Source: Icerya purchasi | Lineage: Eukaryota; Arthropoda; Insecta; Hemiptera; Monophlebidae | NCBI GenBank assembly: GCA_039619475.1 | Contig: CM077115.1 | Span: 504,949,352 to 505,013,351 of the forward strand | Reading direction: 5' to 3' | Length of the DNA stretch: 64,000 nt | Shown here: positions 1 to 11,129 of the stretch, one piece after another | Layout of the letters: each line of letters starts with the position of its first letter | How positions within the stretch are numbered: the stretch's first letter is position 1 | The notes under the pieces: model-generated | What the model was told of the DNA's origin: nothing | What the model saw: only the letters and a program-made list of their open reading frames with translations | Databases searched by the model: none | Position numbers and translations under genes: made by a program

Positions 1-49
1 TAAATATATAATTGTTTTTCAATTTTATGTACGTTATTTCTACGTTGAA

Positions 50-130
50 AATATTCATTACGGATTATCCGACTTTTTCGGTATCCGACTAACCTTCAGC
101 CCCGATTAAGTCGGATAATTCGGAGTCTAT
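50..130. mobile_element. pogo/Tigger-like transposon end (remnant)
   Basis: ATTATCCGAC at about 63-73 is repeated in inverted form (GTCGGATAAT, about 109-119), with further TCCGACT and TCGGAT copies between. Dense TATCCGA/TCGGATA words are typical of the termini of pogo/Tigger-type Tc1-mariner elements. No transposase is seen, and the other end would lie outside the window. This is a family resemblance only. Confidence 0.35.
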
Positions 131-204
131 ATGTTTATTTTATTTTTTTTATTTTTTTCGAATTGCCCATCTTAGGACCAGATATTTCAACTGTTTGAAC
201 TTTT

Positions 205-208
<4 letters not shown>

Positions 209-250
<42 letters not shown>
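209..250. repeat. (TA)n microsatellite
   Basis: An uninterrupted TA dinucleotide run of about 21 units that abuts the poly-T end of the SINE to its right. Confidence 0.9.
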
Positions 251-253
<3 letters not shown>

Positions 254-256
<3 letters not shown>

Positions 257-410
257 TTTTTTTTTGAGAGCGCGTCAACTACGGACATTAACATAACACA
301 AATGAAATTTTTGAAAGTGTCAGTGTGCAGCAACGAAAATCGAAACTGATTTCACTCGAACGAAACACAATTAACTAATCAACTGCGCCACGGTGGCCGG
401 CTTCGCTCAC
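254..410 (-). mobile_element. tRNA-derived SINE, copy 1
   Basis: Read on the minus strand, this starts with a tRNA-like part. A good pol III A box (TGGCGCAGTTGATTAG) lies at about 376-391 and a weaker B box (GTTTCGATTTTC) near 335-350. A body follows, then a 3' tail of about 25 bp reading TTAATGTCCGTAGTTGACGC and a poly-A (poly-T at 256-265 on the plus strand). Related copies lie at 10961-11115 and 29789-29945. The same tail ends a decayed LINE at 53859, which suggests that LINE class mobilised it. Target duplications were not identified. Confidence 0.65.
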
Positions 411-1146
411 AACTATATAAAGTTATAACAGTCGTGGCCACAATAAGTCTGGGCCGAAGAAAAAAAATAACTAAAGTAATGGAAGCTGGGCATACATTAT
501 AACTTAGACGCTCCCACGTGTTTAAATGTGCATACCGTCTCCTGCTTAAATATTCACACGCACATAAACACACGCACATATATCTAACATTATGGTGGCC
601 GTATATTTGGCAAATTTAATCATTATGCCGTATTATTGCAACATTCACGAACGGTCGTCCTAATGCTACCAGCTCGTGTATTTTCATTTGTATCGAGCAC
701 AATACCTCAAAAAAGGTCTAAAACAAAATTTAGGTCGAAAGTCATATCGCCTGTCAAATGTAAGAAAATATACATTACAGTCAGATTAATTTTCATTTGC
801 CGATGAGCGTCCATAATTATTCGCAACATAACGCTGATGAATAATACGAGCTGATCGATATAAAGCGGGCTCTGAATTGTTCCAGATTTTTGTATGCAGA
901 ACACCGTCGAAGGCGCTTTCATAGTTCCAAATATTCTGCTGGTTTGTTATTTTCCGATGTATTTCTTGCAAATAATATTTTGTTCGCACGATATTATTTA
1001 CCCTTGAAATTTAACTTATCTGGGAATTAAGTACGGCACTACGCTGATGATGATGACATTAATAAGGCCAAAACCACAGTGTCACAAAAATTAATTTATT
1101 AGGAACATTTGAAGTTTTTTGTGAAGATAAGGAAAGTTAGGACTTT

Positions 1147-1233
<87 letters not shown>
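1147..1233. repeat. (TA)n microsatellite
   Basis: TA repeats with a few TAAA interruptions. They adjoin the composite repeat to the right, as at its other copies. Confidence 0.9.
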
Positions 1234-1237
<4 letters not shown>

Positions 1238-1603
1238 TACAACGTAATTGTTATGCTACCCCCCATTAGAAAAAATGACCCAATTTTATGTAACGCTTGT
1301 TATATTTTATAGGATTTTTGTTATTGTTATTTAAAAAATGTCACAATTTTATGTAATAAAATATGTAACGAAAAATGTAACGGAAAAATATTTTAATTTT
1401 ATATAATGAGAATTAAATGTTAAGATAGGATTTTTGTGGTTATGTTATTTTTTTTGTGTTGATGCCAGTAAGAATTACGTTGTAAATTTTAATGATTTTA
1501 TACAAAGTATAGAAGAGAAAGAGACAGAAATGAAAGCAAGAGGGGTCAAGGGACACAGCCCCTTGCGAGGCTTAAATGGCCGAGTTTATATATATATATA
1601 TAT
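1233..1603 (-). repeat. composite TA-flanked repeat, copy A
   Basis: The minus-strand reading has two modules. The first (about 1480-1587) holds adjacent palindromes, a GGCC..GGCC type and CAAGGGGC-TGT-GCCCCTTG (here slightly mutated), then pyrimidine-rich sequence. The second (about 1233-1475) is bounded by inverted TTACAACGTAATTCTTA-like termini. It closely matches 36713-37157 and 5036-5402, and copies are bordered by (TA)n. No credible coding capacity is seen. It is directly continuous with a 70-bp spacer and the mariner-like element at 1673, an arrangement repeated in inverted form near 36.6 kb. Confidence 0.75.
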
Positions 1604-1672
1604 AATACATATATATCAAAATATTTCGTTAAGTTAGGGAAATTGAAAGACCATCGAATAGAATTGCATATA

Positions 1673-2484
1673 CAAGGTGTTCTGAAACTAATTCAGGAAA
1701 TTTGTTTTACGCTATAAAGCTCGTCAAAATGTACAAAAAAGTCCTGAGGGAAAAATAATTTGGACGAACAATTATAATTAGTTATAATTAATTAAATTAA
1801 TTCATTGTAATAAAAAAAGAATGCTTTGTTAGAGGATATTCTTCTGCAAACTAGATTAGATACACTGTTTCAACACGATGAAGCATCGGCATACAAAAAA
1901 GAGTTGTAAGAAGAAATTTGGATGAAGTCTTTCCGGAGGGGGACAGGTGGATAGGGCGCTTCGGACCGATTGAATGGCCAGCAAGGTCTCCCGATATAAC
2001 TCCTCTGGATTTTTTCTTGTCGGGTTGTATTAAGGAAAAGGTGTTACACCAACCAACATACGAGAGAACTGCATACAGCGGATTGTCGCAGCGTTTGACG
2101 ACATCCGTCAGACAGCAGAACTTTTGTAACGGGGGCCGTAAACGACGTTATGCGAAGAGCTGAGTTGGTGGTACAACAAAATGGTTAACATATTGAGCAT
2201 TTGCTCTAGGCCGTTGACAAATCATTGTTGACTATAAATTTACCACTACATTTAACACGCGTATTTCATACTTCTTTTCAATATTTATTTTCTTTTTATT
2301 CTACAAAATATTGATTTATAAAAAAAAAAATATTTTTTTATTTAAATTAAATAATTAAATATTAATTATAACCAAATAATTGTTCGTTCAAATGATTTTT
2401 GCCTCAGGACTTTTTTGTTCATTTTAACGAGCTTTATAGTGTACTAGTAAAATAAATTTTTAGAACTAGTTTCTTGACATCATA
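1673..2484 (+). mobile_element. mariner-like transposon relic with long TIRs
   Basis: Long terminal inverted repeats of about 110 bp are visible. CTATAAAGCTCG, AAAAAAGTCCTGAGG and GAACGAACAATTAT occur at about 1714-1775 and, in reverse complement, at about 2385-2445. Outermost tips also match imperfectly (GAAACTA-TTC). At about 812 bp the unit is short for an autonomous mariner, so the N-terminal part of the transposase is deleted. The exact ends and TA duplication are uncertain by a few bases. Confidence 0.8.
1868..2163 (+). pseudogene. IS630/Tc1/mariner superfamily transposase C-terminal fragment
   Basis: Translation gives FQHDEASAY, whose D fits the second catalytic aspartate. After one frameshift near 1890 come LDEVFPEGDRWIGR and WPARSPDITPLDFF, the block holding the third catalytic aspartate. 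This is the catalytic half of a DDE/D transposase of the type common in insect genomes. The first catalytic aspartate and the DNA-binding domain are absent. It lies centrally between the long inverted repeats, so it is the residual gene of that element. It is certainly non-functional. Confidence 0.8.
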
Positions 2485-2587
2485 CATGACAATGGAGCAG
2501 ATACGGACCACAGTGATCTAAGTACTACAAGTGGAGCAAATGACAGGACTCAGTTGCAGACAAGATATGACCCCGTCGGTCAAATAA

Positions 2588-2835
2588 GTGTTTTTTTCTT
2601 TTCTTGCTTGGGTTTTTCGCTGGGTTTGTCAGCAACGGACGATTACCCATCAACACGTGTACATAGCAGCAATTAGGAGTAAGGAATGGAATCTGACAAA
2701 GAATGCTATACCAAATAAAGATAGAGAAACAATGACAATCAACGTCAAAAAATGTCAAACATATGCATCCTGAAAAGAAAAGGAATGACATTGCCGAAGC
2801 TAAGAGTAAAAGGAGTTAGCTGTCCCATACAACTG
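2588..2835 (-). mobile_element. I-type LINE 3'UTR-only insertion, copy 1 (5'-truncated, diverged)
   Basis: This matches the 3' end of the LINE at 18.5-25 kb. Shared blocks include GTCAGCAACGGACGATTACC, CATAGCAGCAATTAGGAGTA and AGGAGTTAGCTGTCCCATAC. Poly-T lies on the left, so the insertion is on the minus strand with a poly-A tail. Similarity stops near 2835, where the copy was truncated. It is more diverged than copies 2 and 3, so it is older. Short open frames here are untranslated-region sequence, not genes. Confidence 0.75.
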
Positions 2836-5000
2836 GTATGTGCACAGGATAGCACAATCTCATCGTTTCGAGCACGAAGAATACGCAGAATCGGAAAGTC
2901 TAAATGTAGCTTGTTTTTCGAATTTACTAAACATGTTAAAAAATGAGATGTCAAAAGATATTGCCGGGAGCAGTTGTACCGGAGCCATGAATGCAACATC
3001 CCTAGAGAAGCCGAACGTCCTCTTTATTCCGTCCAGAGTTATCCTCTATTGTTCTATTGAGTTAATCTTACACGAGCTAGTTGCATATTTTTAAATTTTT
3101 CTTCCAACAGTTCGACTGAATACAGTGAAGCGGTAAAAATGTTGTTAATATTTTTGCAACAAGTGATCGAAATAGCCTCTGCAGAATCACGAAATGTTCG
3201 CGTGAAAGAATATTACACAATACAAATCGATAGTAGACCACGTCATAACGATCTCTTCGATATTTAATCTACTTATGTAGAATACTAACTATTGCATCTT
3301 GGGACTGTAAGATGTGTAAAATTATTTGTCCAACGGATGACTGCATTATTTAGTTTAATATTGGGTTAATGAACACAGCGATATGCATTCTGCCAGAGTG
3401 AATAGCTTTAATTTTTAGACTTAAGAAACGACGATCTTACGAATATTTAGGTAAATCGTCTGCAATATTTTATAAAGCCAATTCTCCAACATCTGTACTT
3501 CGGCGTGGTAAGATAACCCTAAAATCATCCACAAAGGAAGCAGCGCAAATAGGTTGTTACGGAGTCAACAGAAACGTTAGGGTGTTAGCCCGAGAACAGA
3601 ACCATACGGTGTACTACATTTTCAAGATTTAGATTCTTTGATATTGCACGACAAATGTTTACTATGAAGTTCGCGTTATTTAAAAAGTTGTCGAAGGAAA
3701 CAACTATTCTTTCACGATTATTATAATTTTTTAATTGATTCATTATCGTATGTTTTCATATTGGTTCGAAGTTCGAACGGCTTTTGAAGATCCGAAAAAA
3801 TATGTACTTAAGAGATGTTATTTTTTTGCTAAACTGTTTAAGATCGTATGTATTTTGCAAATGAAGTAACCGGTCCTTAGCGATCGGAAGCTACGAAGTA
3901 GTGTGTATAACTGAAATATCTACTGTACTCGTATTCGGTTGTTAATTATCTTAAGGACCTTTAAGATTAACATTAAAAAGATCGATCGGCTGTCTATTAA
4001 AAAAAAAATTCTTTCCCCATTTCTCAAAAACGAGCAATTCGTAATCATAATTTCGTTTTTTTTTATTCATCTCAATGATATTCGCACCGAATTGCAACAA
4101 AATAAAATTGCTGAAACATTGATATGAACTATTTCCGAACATTCGGAATACAAAAGTTACGCGTTCGTAAAATTAGATTACACGACATACGCCCTTTGTT
4201 CGTTCCGAGAATTACTTAAAAGAGTTACAGCATTTAATTTATATATTATAAAGCGAGTAAATTGCACGAACAAATTCTTAAACAAAAATTATTCTAAAGA
4301 GACTCGAAGACAAGATTTATGAAACGAAATATTCCTGTTTTATCAATATTTCCTGCAGCATTAAAATAATATTAATTTGTGACGTCATATTTTGCGCATA
4401 ATTTTATTCTCCGGTTGTACAGCAATTGCCTCGTCTAAATGTTACGTTACATCCCACGCGGATGTTGATGATGATTTATAAAAATATTTAACACGAAGAA
4501 TGACATGCGATGCCTTTTTCGAAAGTGTGTTTTTCTCTTTCTTTCTTTTTATTACCAGTTTATAAACATACATAATTGAGCGGAATTTTTACATACGAAT
4601 CTGTATATTTTATTTGTTTCAGAATGGCTTGGTCCCCGTGTTTCCCCCACTAAATACGCGCCGGTAGTACATAACCAGCTACCATTAAACTACTAATTTT
4701 AAACCGTCATCAACGGTAGAAAATGATGAAATCATTGCTAGCTAATAAACGGCATTAAATAAACACAAAAAGATCGGGCCCCCCAACACTGGACGCGTTA
4801 TCCTCAGTAAATGTAAAAATTTAAAAAAAAAGTAAACTCCGCATTAATTGCCAAACGTAAACAGCACACTGGTAATGGCGTACAAATGAAAGGACCCTGT
4901 TATGTCTGAGGAACAAACGCATTTCTAAGCTATAAAATAATTAATTTTTCTAAAAATTGTTCTCATATTCATCAGTATACGCGTGGCTTAAGTAAATATG
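2836..5000. other. AT-rich interval, nothing recognised
   Basis: I see no supported gene, RNA or repeat here. Open frames are short, AT-driven and without recognisable motifs. Confidence 0.5.
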
Positions 5001-5035
5001 TATATATATATATTTATATTAATATATATATATAT

Positions 5036-5398
5036 AAACTCAGCCATTTTGGCTTTGCAAGGGGCTGTGCCCCTTGACCCCTCTTGCTTTCATTTCTGTC
5101 TCTTTCTCTTCTATACTTTGCATAAAATGATCAAAATTTACAACGTAATTTTTACTGGCATCAACACAAAAAAAAATAACATAACCACAAAAGTCCTATT
5201 CTAATATTTAACTTTCATTATATAAAGTAAAGACATTTTTTCGTTACACTTTTCGTTACACTTTTCGTTACATATTTCATTACATAAAATTGTGACATTT
5301 TTTAAATAACAATAACAAAAATCCTATAAAATATAACAAACGTTACATAAAATTGGGACATTTTTTCGAATGGGGGGTAGCCTAAGAATTACGTTGTA

Positions 5399-5402
<4 letters not shown>
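5036..5402 (+). repeat. composite TA-flanked repeat, copy B
   Basis: This copy starts with AAACTCAGCCATTTTGGC, then CAAGGGGCTGTGCCCCTTG (a perfect 8-bp stem), then pyrimidine-rich sequence. The inverted-repeat module follows, from TTTACAACGTAATTTTTACT to GCCTAAGAATTACGTTGTAA. It is flanked by (TA)n on the left (about 5001-5035) and right (5403-5450). Orientation is opposite to copy A and the same as the copies at 36.47 and 36.71 kb. Confidence 0.8.

Positions 5403-5450
<48 letters not shown>
5403..5450. repeat. (AT)n microsatellite
   Basis: An uninterrupted AT run of about 24 units directly abuts the right end of composite repeat copy B. Confidence 0.9.
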
Positions 5451-5455
<5 letters not shown>

Positions 5456-7190
5456 GTACAAATATAGCAAATTCGTATATGCACGCGCGCTCACACACAC
5501 ATAAACACGCAACAATATATACGTTATACATGCAATCATTGTCTACATCATTAACAAGAGCGTTTAATCGGCTAATAATTTTATGATTTTACACTATTCG
5601 ACTCGACCCTATGCTACGCATTTTGCGGAATGATAATTCTATAATTTTCTGGTCACAATTCGTCATCTTATAGGTGTGCGTCCCTCCAGTGGAGTCGCTT
5701 TGCATTAGTCGTTCCCATTACCGTGGTGCATATACATATAAATATAAATGAAGGTCAGAAAATTTGTTTGCCTGTCTGACTAGCTGATAGTTACCATAGT
5801 AATATTTTATTTTAAATATTTACTATAGTAAACATTTAATTTAATTTATGCATTTAATTTATATTTATTGTGGTAATCATTTTCATTAAAAATATTTACC
5901 ACGGTAAATATTTTATTTTTATTTTATCGAGTCTATTTTACCTTTCTACTTCCTACACTTCATTGCAAAAACCCTCACAGTTCGGCTAAATTACACCAGA
6001 AATTTTTATGATTTGTGAAAACGTTCCACAGGGATCAGCGTCGATTCACTGGTGAAAACCAGAACAAATCAGTTTGGTAGGTCGTGAGTACGTATGCATA
6101 TTAATTAAAAGTCGGAAAATTTGTCTGTCTGTCTATCTGCTTGTGAGCGTCAACCTCTCGAACTACCGGAGGACTGATTTTTTTCCGGTTCCCACTAGTG
6201 GTAGACTGATTCCTATAGACGGTTTCAGTGCGTAATTTATGAAGTTCTGCTGTGATGATTTAGTCCACCTAAGAGGGTTTTGCTAATGAAGTGGGAAAAA
6301 TGAAAGGTAAAATATACTACTTGATAAGTTAAAAATAAAAATTTAGATGGTGCTAAGCTAAATTTTTTAAATAAAATGATTACCGTGGAAAATGTAAATT
6401 AAATGTAAAAATTGTGACTCAACCAATTTATTTTACGTAACGGATTTAAATAGTGTGCCGGTTTAAATACGCCGAACGTCGTTATGGAGGTATACAGATG
6501 ATAATGATAATCAAATCAAGTCAAATGTATTTACAATGTTATATACAATTTATGTATTCTGTTGTTGATTTTATGTATTATCAAAATAATGGCGGCTATG
6601 TATGATCTTCAGTTGAGGAAAACTTTTTGTTAAATCGTCACAGATAAGGGTTATAGGAAGGCTTCAAAAATCTTTAGCTGAACTTGAATTGAATGGTGAC
6701 ATACATGTTGCCCAGAAAAAAAAAGAATCTTTACGTGCGTATATTAATTGAAAATCAAAAAAAAAAAAAAAATAAATAAAATAAATAAAAAGTAAGCTTT
6801 ATTCGCATTTAAAGCTCAACGAGTAGGTGGACAGTTTATAGAATAAGTGAATGGTACGCGGAAAATAAAAAGAAGTACAAACAGATGATTACAGTAATGA
6901 AAAGCAATTTGATGTAAGAAATGAAGCTCAGTTAACTTTAATAAGTATTTTAGCAAAAACGTAGACATAGTACTGAATTACTGCATATTCGCGAGTATTG
7001 ACTGCGCAAAAATGTTACCGTTATAAAATTCTCCATAATCATAGCTTTCAATATTTTTTTAAATATTCGAATACACACTGTTCGGTAATTATGCAGTGTA
7101 TTAGTAATGTTTTATAACAAAATTTATCGAAAATTAAGAAAAATTAATAAAGAATCTTGCAACAGAAATTTTAATAGTTGCTTCCGGAAG
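5451..7190. other. AT-rich interval, no gene seen
   Basis: No supported gene. Two stretches (about 5745-5790 and 6100-6145) share an AAAATTTGTNTGTCTGTCT-like motif, and a similar TGTTTGTCTCTTTACCTGCC occurs near 46490. This may be an old dispersed repeat but is too weak to define. An oligo-A tract lies at about 6758-6775. Confidence 0.4.
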
Positions 7191-7192
7191 TA

Positions 7193-8679
7193 CGAGGGTC
7201 GTTTAATAAATAACGACCTTCCGAACATCTAAAAATTATGAAAAAAAAGTTCCAAAGAAACTAGAAGAAATATCGACATAATTTCCGGAAACATTAAGTT
7301 ATCATACTGGGTCACGAGTTTATACGGTGAAATTGGGCGATGCATTTAGTGAAAAATTTCGTTACTAACTCCATGACCTTCTCGTCTGTTATACAAAACG
7401 TTTCTCACCCTGATCGAGTTTAAATGAGGTGGAAATCTGAAGGTGACACATTAGGCAGGTAAGGTGGATGTGGAAATTCGTTCCGATTCTGATTTTTCTC
7501 GTTCCAGATCCGAATCGCTCCCAGGTGGTTTACCCAGCCTGAAATAATACGAGCCGGGGTGGACAGGACAGGCTCCCTGGCGGCAGCGCACCTAATGGCT
7601 ATAATAACAATTTTATTTACTTTTTAAATTTCGTAATATCACAACTACGTTAATGTAATGAAACGTTTAAATGTAATACGAATTGTTCGTTGATTTTTTT
7701 ATTATTTAAAATGGACGAAAAAGTAAATTGTAATATTTGTAATGTACAATATAAATGTAAAAAAAAAAAAACACGTTATGCCCGTCAAATTACACCGACG
7801 TATGTGTATATGAAAATTTTAATTAATAGTCGGTCAAATGCATTATCCAATGTTTTTTGTTTTTTTTTTTTTTTTTTTTTTTTTGTTATTTAATGTGTAA
7901 TCAGTCATATTTAAAAAAGCTAAACTCACAGCTCTCCCTCATTTAAAACATTAAGTGAATTGAAGTTGAGTCTAATATAGGTTATTTGATTTTCCTTTTC
8001 TATTTTTATTGAGCGAGTTTATATGATTATTATGCGTTCCTTGAAGTTTTTTATATTATCGACGGTTTTGATCGTGTGCAGCGATCGCATTGGTTTTTTC
8101 GGTATAAACATATATTTTAATTCTGTTGTTAAAAAAATTCAAACTCATAATATTACAGTATCAGCTGTATCAATTAATAAATTAATTTCAAAGAATTCCC
8201 CCTTTTAATAGCAAATGTCATGCTCGATTTTATATATTACAATTTTGTTCCGTGTACAAAGTGAAGCCAGTATAATTTGAATATAATGGAAATGATAAAT
8301 ATGTAAAGTAAATTTTAAGAAGCCAGGCCTACATTTTACACATTTGACAATAGCGACAAAAAACATGAAATAAGTGAGAGAAATGTAATTTTTCTAATAG
8401 CCATTTGCTATCAGGGAGCCTGTCCTGTCTACACCGGCTCGTGAAATAATTGGGTACTAAAGAGAAATCTGGCAAAGTAAAGGCGGATAATTCAAAAGTA
8501 GAAAGGAACTGGTCCAATATTTTCCTCAGATCCCCATGAGGGACCCTTAAGTACATTATGAAAAGTTTAACTTCACAATTCCGGACACTCGCTTTACTTA
8601 CCGCTTCCCGCATAAATCTCACATAGTTAATACTAAACGGGGGGGGGGGCATATCACGTTATTTTTAGAACGTCCCTCG
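7193..8679 (-). mobile_element. mariner relic interrupted by another transposon
   Basis: The left end reads CGAGGGTCGTTTAATAAATA. The right end in reverse complement reads CGAGGGACGTTCTAAAAATA. These are matching mariner-type inverted repeats. On the minus strand, 7473-7421 encodes PHPPYLPNVSPSDFHLI, resembling the HPPYSPDLAPSD block with mariner's third catalytic aspartate, followed by a stop. Without the 894-bp insertion and its duplicated target, only about 590 bp of mariner sequence remain, so it was internally deleted. A TA precedes the left end; the right flank is degraded. Confidence 0.7.
7549..8442. mobile_element. 894-bp TIR transposon with perfect 8-bp target duplication
   Basis: Inverted repeats of 31 bp (7549-7579 and 8412-8442) start ACGAGCCGG and share GACAGGACAGGCTCCCTG. 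They are flanked by the direct repeat GAAATAAT (7541-7548 and 8443-8450). The interior has no credible transposase. A small open frame at 7690-7893 begins MDEKVNCNICNVQYK with one CxxC pair but dissolves into low complexity. Eight-bp duplications occur in hAT, P, Merlin and Novosib-type elements, and the terminal bases do not settle the superfamily. It is a non-autonomous element nested in the mariner relic. Confidence 0.8.
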
Positions 8680-8699
8680 ATTTTATACATTTATCACCA

Positions 8700-9180
8700 A
8701 TTCGGTTGTGATATATTGTTATTATGTTTAAATAATTTAATAACATTATATGTATTTAGATTTATAAATATAAATGTGTGCCGCGATTTTTCGCCACTTT
8801 TATTAAGCCGTTGACGTTTATTCCGTTTTTCGTACTTTTATGGTATCTGCAATTTAATTTATCAATTAATTGTACATAATAGCGATTGTTAGTGGCTTTT
8901 TATTAACTTAAATTTTCTGTTAATCTTTATGCTGGTTTTGTTTAATCTATGCAAATATGCGTAAGATATCTCATATTTATGTAAGCTTGATTGTGAATTA
9001 ATTACAACATCGGTTAGCGTATTTTTACAGTGTATTTTGTAAATTATTTTATCACCGATTGTTTTTAAGTCTAAAAGATTTACATTGTTTCTAATGGTTA
9101 TTATCAATTAACCGTATAATCATTTCAGAAGTTGACCGCGCGGTTAAGGGGATCTTATTTAAAAAAAAAAGTTTTGATCT
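8700..9180. other. AT-rich interval, nothing recognised
   Basis: No supported gene, RNA or repeat. The open frame at 9107-8889 on the minus strand is AT-driven and has no recognisable motif. Confidence 0.4.
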
Positions 9181-9545
9181 AAGGGAACGCAGAGAGACAA
9201 AAGCACGTGAAAAGTAACCGTCCCACAAAGAGAGATCCAAACACATTCACAACAGCGGGGGAATTCCACTTCCGTAGAGTACAAGAAAACAGCGACAACA
9301 TCGGGGAGGTTCGTTATTTTGAAACTCAACAAGAGAGCTGTGGTTATTTGAATTTTGTTTGACGGAATGAGAGACTATTAAAAAAATACCAGCGTGCACC
9401 AATTACCCCGAAATGGACAGATCCTGCAAAGAGGTTATAAATTAAAATTGTTCCTAGAAATGCGTGGGCATACTAAATACGATGAGAATCACGCTCCATT
9501 TATTCGATGATACAAAAAAAAAAAAAAAAAAAAAAAAAAGTATAG

Positions 9546-9734
9546 GATTCGAGAAAATTTCCCGGTCGCCCAAAAATAGAATTAGAGTTGGAAGAATCAC
9601 GGAAAAAGGAAACTGCGATAGTTGAATGGATTGCGCGACTGTCAAATTTAGCACATTCAGAGATAGACACATGCTGCAGCCAAAACAAGACAGAAAGCAC
9701 AAAAAAAAAATCCAACTACTTTCCCTCGAAGTAG
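9546..9734 (+). other. short open frame of coding-like composition, unrecognised
   Basis: An open frame of 62 codons with no convincing start reads DSRKFPGRPKIELELEESRK, then KETAIVEWIARLSNLAHSEI, and ends NYFPSK. Its mixed, charged composition differs from the surrounding AT-driven frames. An oligo-A run of about 25 (9514-9538) separates it from a slightly GC-richer stretch at 9180-9450, with fragments such as RDPNTFTTAGEFHF. It may be a decayed transposable-element or host coding piece. I do not recognise the family. Confidence 0.2.
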
Positions 9735-9801
9735 TATGAAGTATATTTCTCTGCTCTCGTTATTTTTTTAAAATCGCAGTTAAGAGTTTTTTTATCTTTT
9801 G

Positions 9802-10204
9802 TTTTTTTTTTTTTTTTTTTTTTCTTGTTTGGGTTTTTCCCTGGGCTTGTCAGCAACGGACGATTACCCATCAACATGTGTACATAGCAGCAATTAGGAG
9901 TAACAAGGAATGGAATCTGATAAAGAATGCTATACCAAAGATGGAGAAACAATAACAATCAACGTCGAAAAATGCCAAACGTATGTATCCTGAAAAGAAA
10001 AGAAATGACGAAGGTAAGAGCAAAAGGAGTTAGCTGTCCCATACCATGGTCACATCTGCAATTACAGAGCCCACAGTACAAACGGACAAAGGAATCTGGC
10101 TATAAATAATTAAGGAAGAAGAAACACGGGATGTTTAAAAAGCAGTTAGATCCATCTAGCACGAAACCTATATAGAACACAGCGCTTAGCGTCCGTAAAC
10201 AATT
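9802..10204 (-). mobile_element. I-type LINE 3'UTR-only insertion, copy 2, with target duplication
   Basis: This is almost identical to 18495-18898, the 3' UTR and poly-A tail of the LINE at 18.5-25 kb; one substitution was seen outside the poly-T. The direct repeat ATCTTTTG occurs immediately left of the poly-T (9794-9801) and at the right edge (10205-10212), the mark of target-primed reverse transcription. It is a severely 5'-truncated insertion of about 400 bp. Near identity to the donor tail suggests recent activity. No protein is encoded. Confidence 0.88.
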
Positions 10205-10212
10205 ATCTTTTG

Positions 10213-10960
10213 TAACACCTTTTCTCGAATCGGATTCCCAATAACCCGTTGTTGATTTGCATTAATGTCGCGACCGCGCAATGTGTCTTTGAATTTCAAG
10301 AATTACTTCTGCTCTACATTTAATTTTCATATCCGAGTTCGATGCAGTTTCCGAAATATCTGAAGGATGTGATTCTTTTCCTATTTTTTTTCCTTCTGTT
10401 TTTTTCATCTTTTTCACGCGTTATTTAAAAATTAATTTGAATTCTCGCTTCACATTTTGAATTAATTTTTATTTTTATGAATATCTACGCTATTATTTCT
10501 CACACTTTTACCTGAAATCACCCCCCCCCCCCTCCGTAATATAATCGGATGCTGAAAGTACGAAACATGTCAGGCCAGTTTAATTTGTTTTGTTATCGTT
10601 GTTTTGCTTTTTTTTTTTAAACTGCAGCTTTTTACGTTGACTGGAATTTCTTTAAAAAGACTAAAGCGGATTTAAGAATCGAAAAAATGTTCATTTTCGC
10701 GAATCATTTTTTAACATTGTTGTTTATATGGGGGGGAAAATAAAAGTTCCGTTAAAAAAAGCGAAATTAACGAAAACAAACGTGTTTTCAATTTTTAGAT
10801 CTATCAATGTGTTTAAGAAATTTTAGTTAAAAAAAAGTAACATAAAAACCAATATAACAATTGTACCAGTCCGATGTGTACGTTTCAGCATACTGTTCCC
10901 GAAAAATGCATAAATTATGCTGGATTTGTGGTTGTGATTAGCTGTGATTTCCTTTGATTG
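10213..10960. other. AT-rich interval, nothing recognised
   Basis: No supported gene, only homopolymer tracts (C run near 10520, T run near 10610, G run near 10730). Confidence 0.5.
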
Positions 10961-11115
10961 TTTTTTTTTTTTTTTTTTTTAGTGGTGGGGGAGAGGCCAC
11001 GTCAACTGTAGACATTAATCCGGCGCAAGTGAAATTTTTGGAAATTCCAATATGCGACAGTCCTCTTCGATGGAACCACCACGTCTAACCAATTATACGT
11101 CGCGGCAGAATAGGC
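10961..11115 (-). mobile_element. tRNA-derived SINE, copy 2
   Basis: A poly-T run (about 10961-10980) is followed by the family tail GGCCACGTCAACTGTAGACATTAAT and a body including GTGAAATTTTTGGAA. The minus-strand 5' part reads CGTATAATTGGTTAGACGTGG, an A-box-like tRNA segment; the B box is eroded. It matches copy 1 (254-410) at the tail, the GAAATTTTTG block and the tRNA-like head. Confidence 0.6.
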
Positions 11116-11129
11116 TAATTGTTTTATTT

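Noticed and set aside
9927..10109. 60-codon plus-strand frame starting MLYQRWRNNNNQRRK, also at 18617-18799
   Set aside because: Both copies lie antisense within the repeated LINE 3' UTR; identity reflects element duplication, not a conserved gene.
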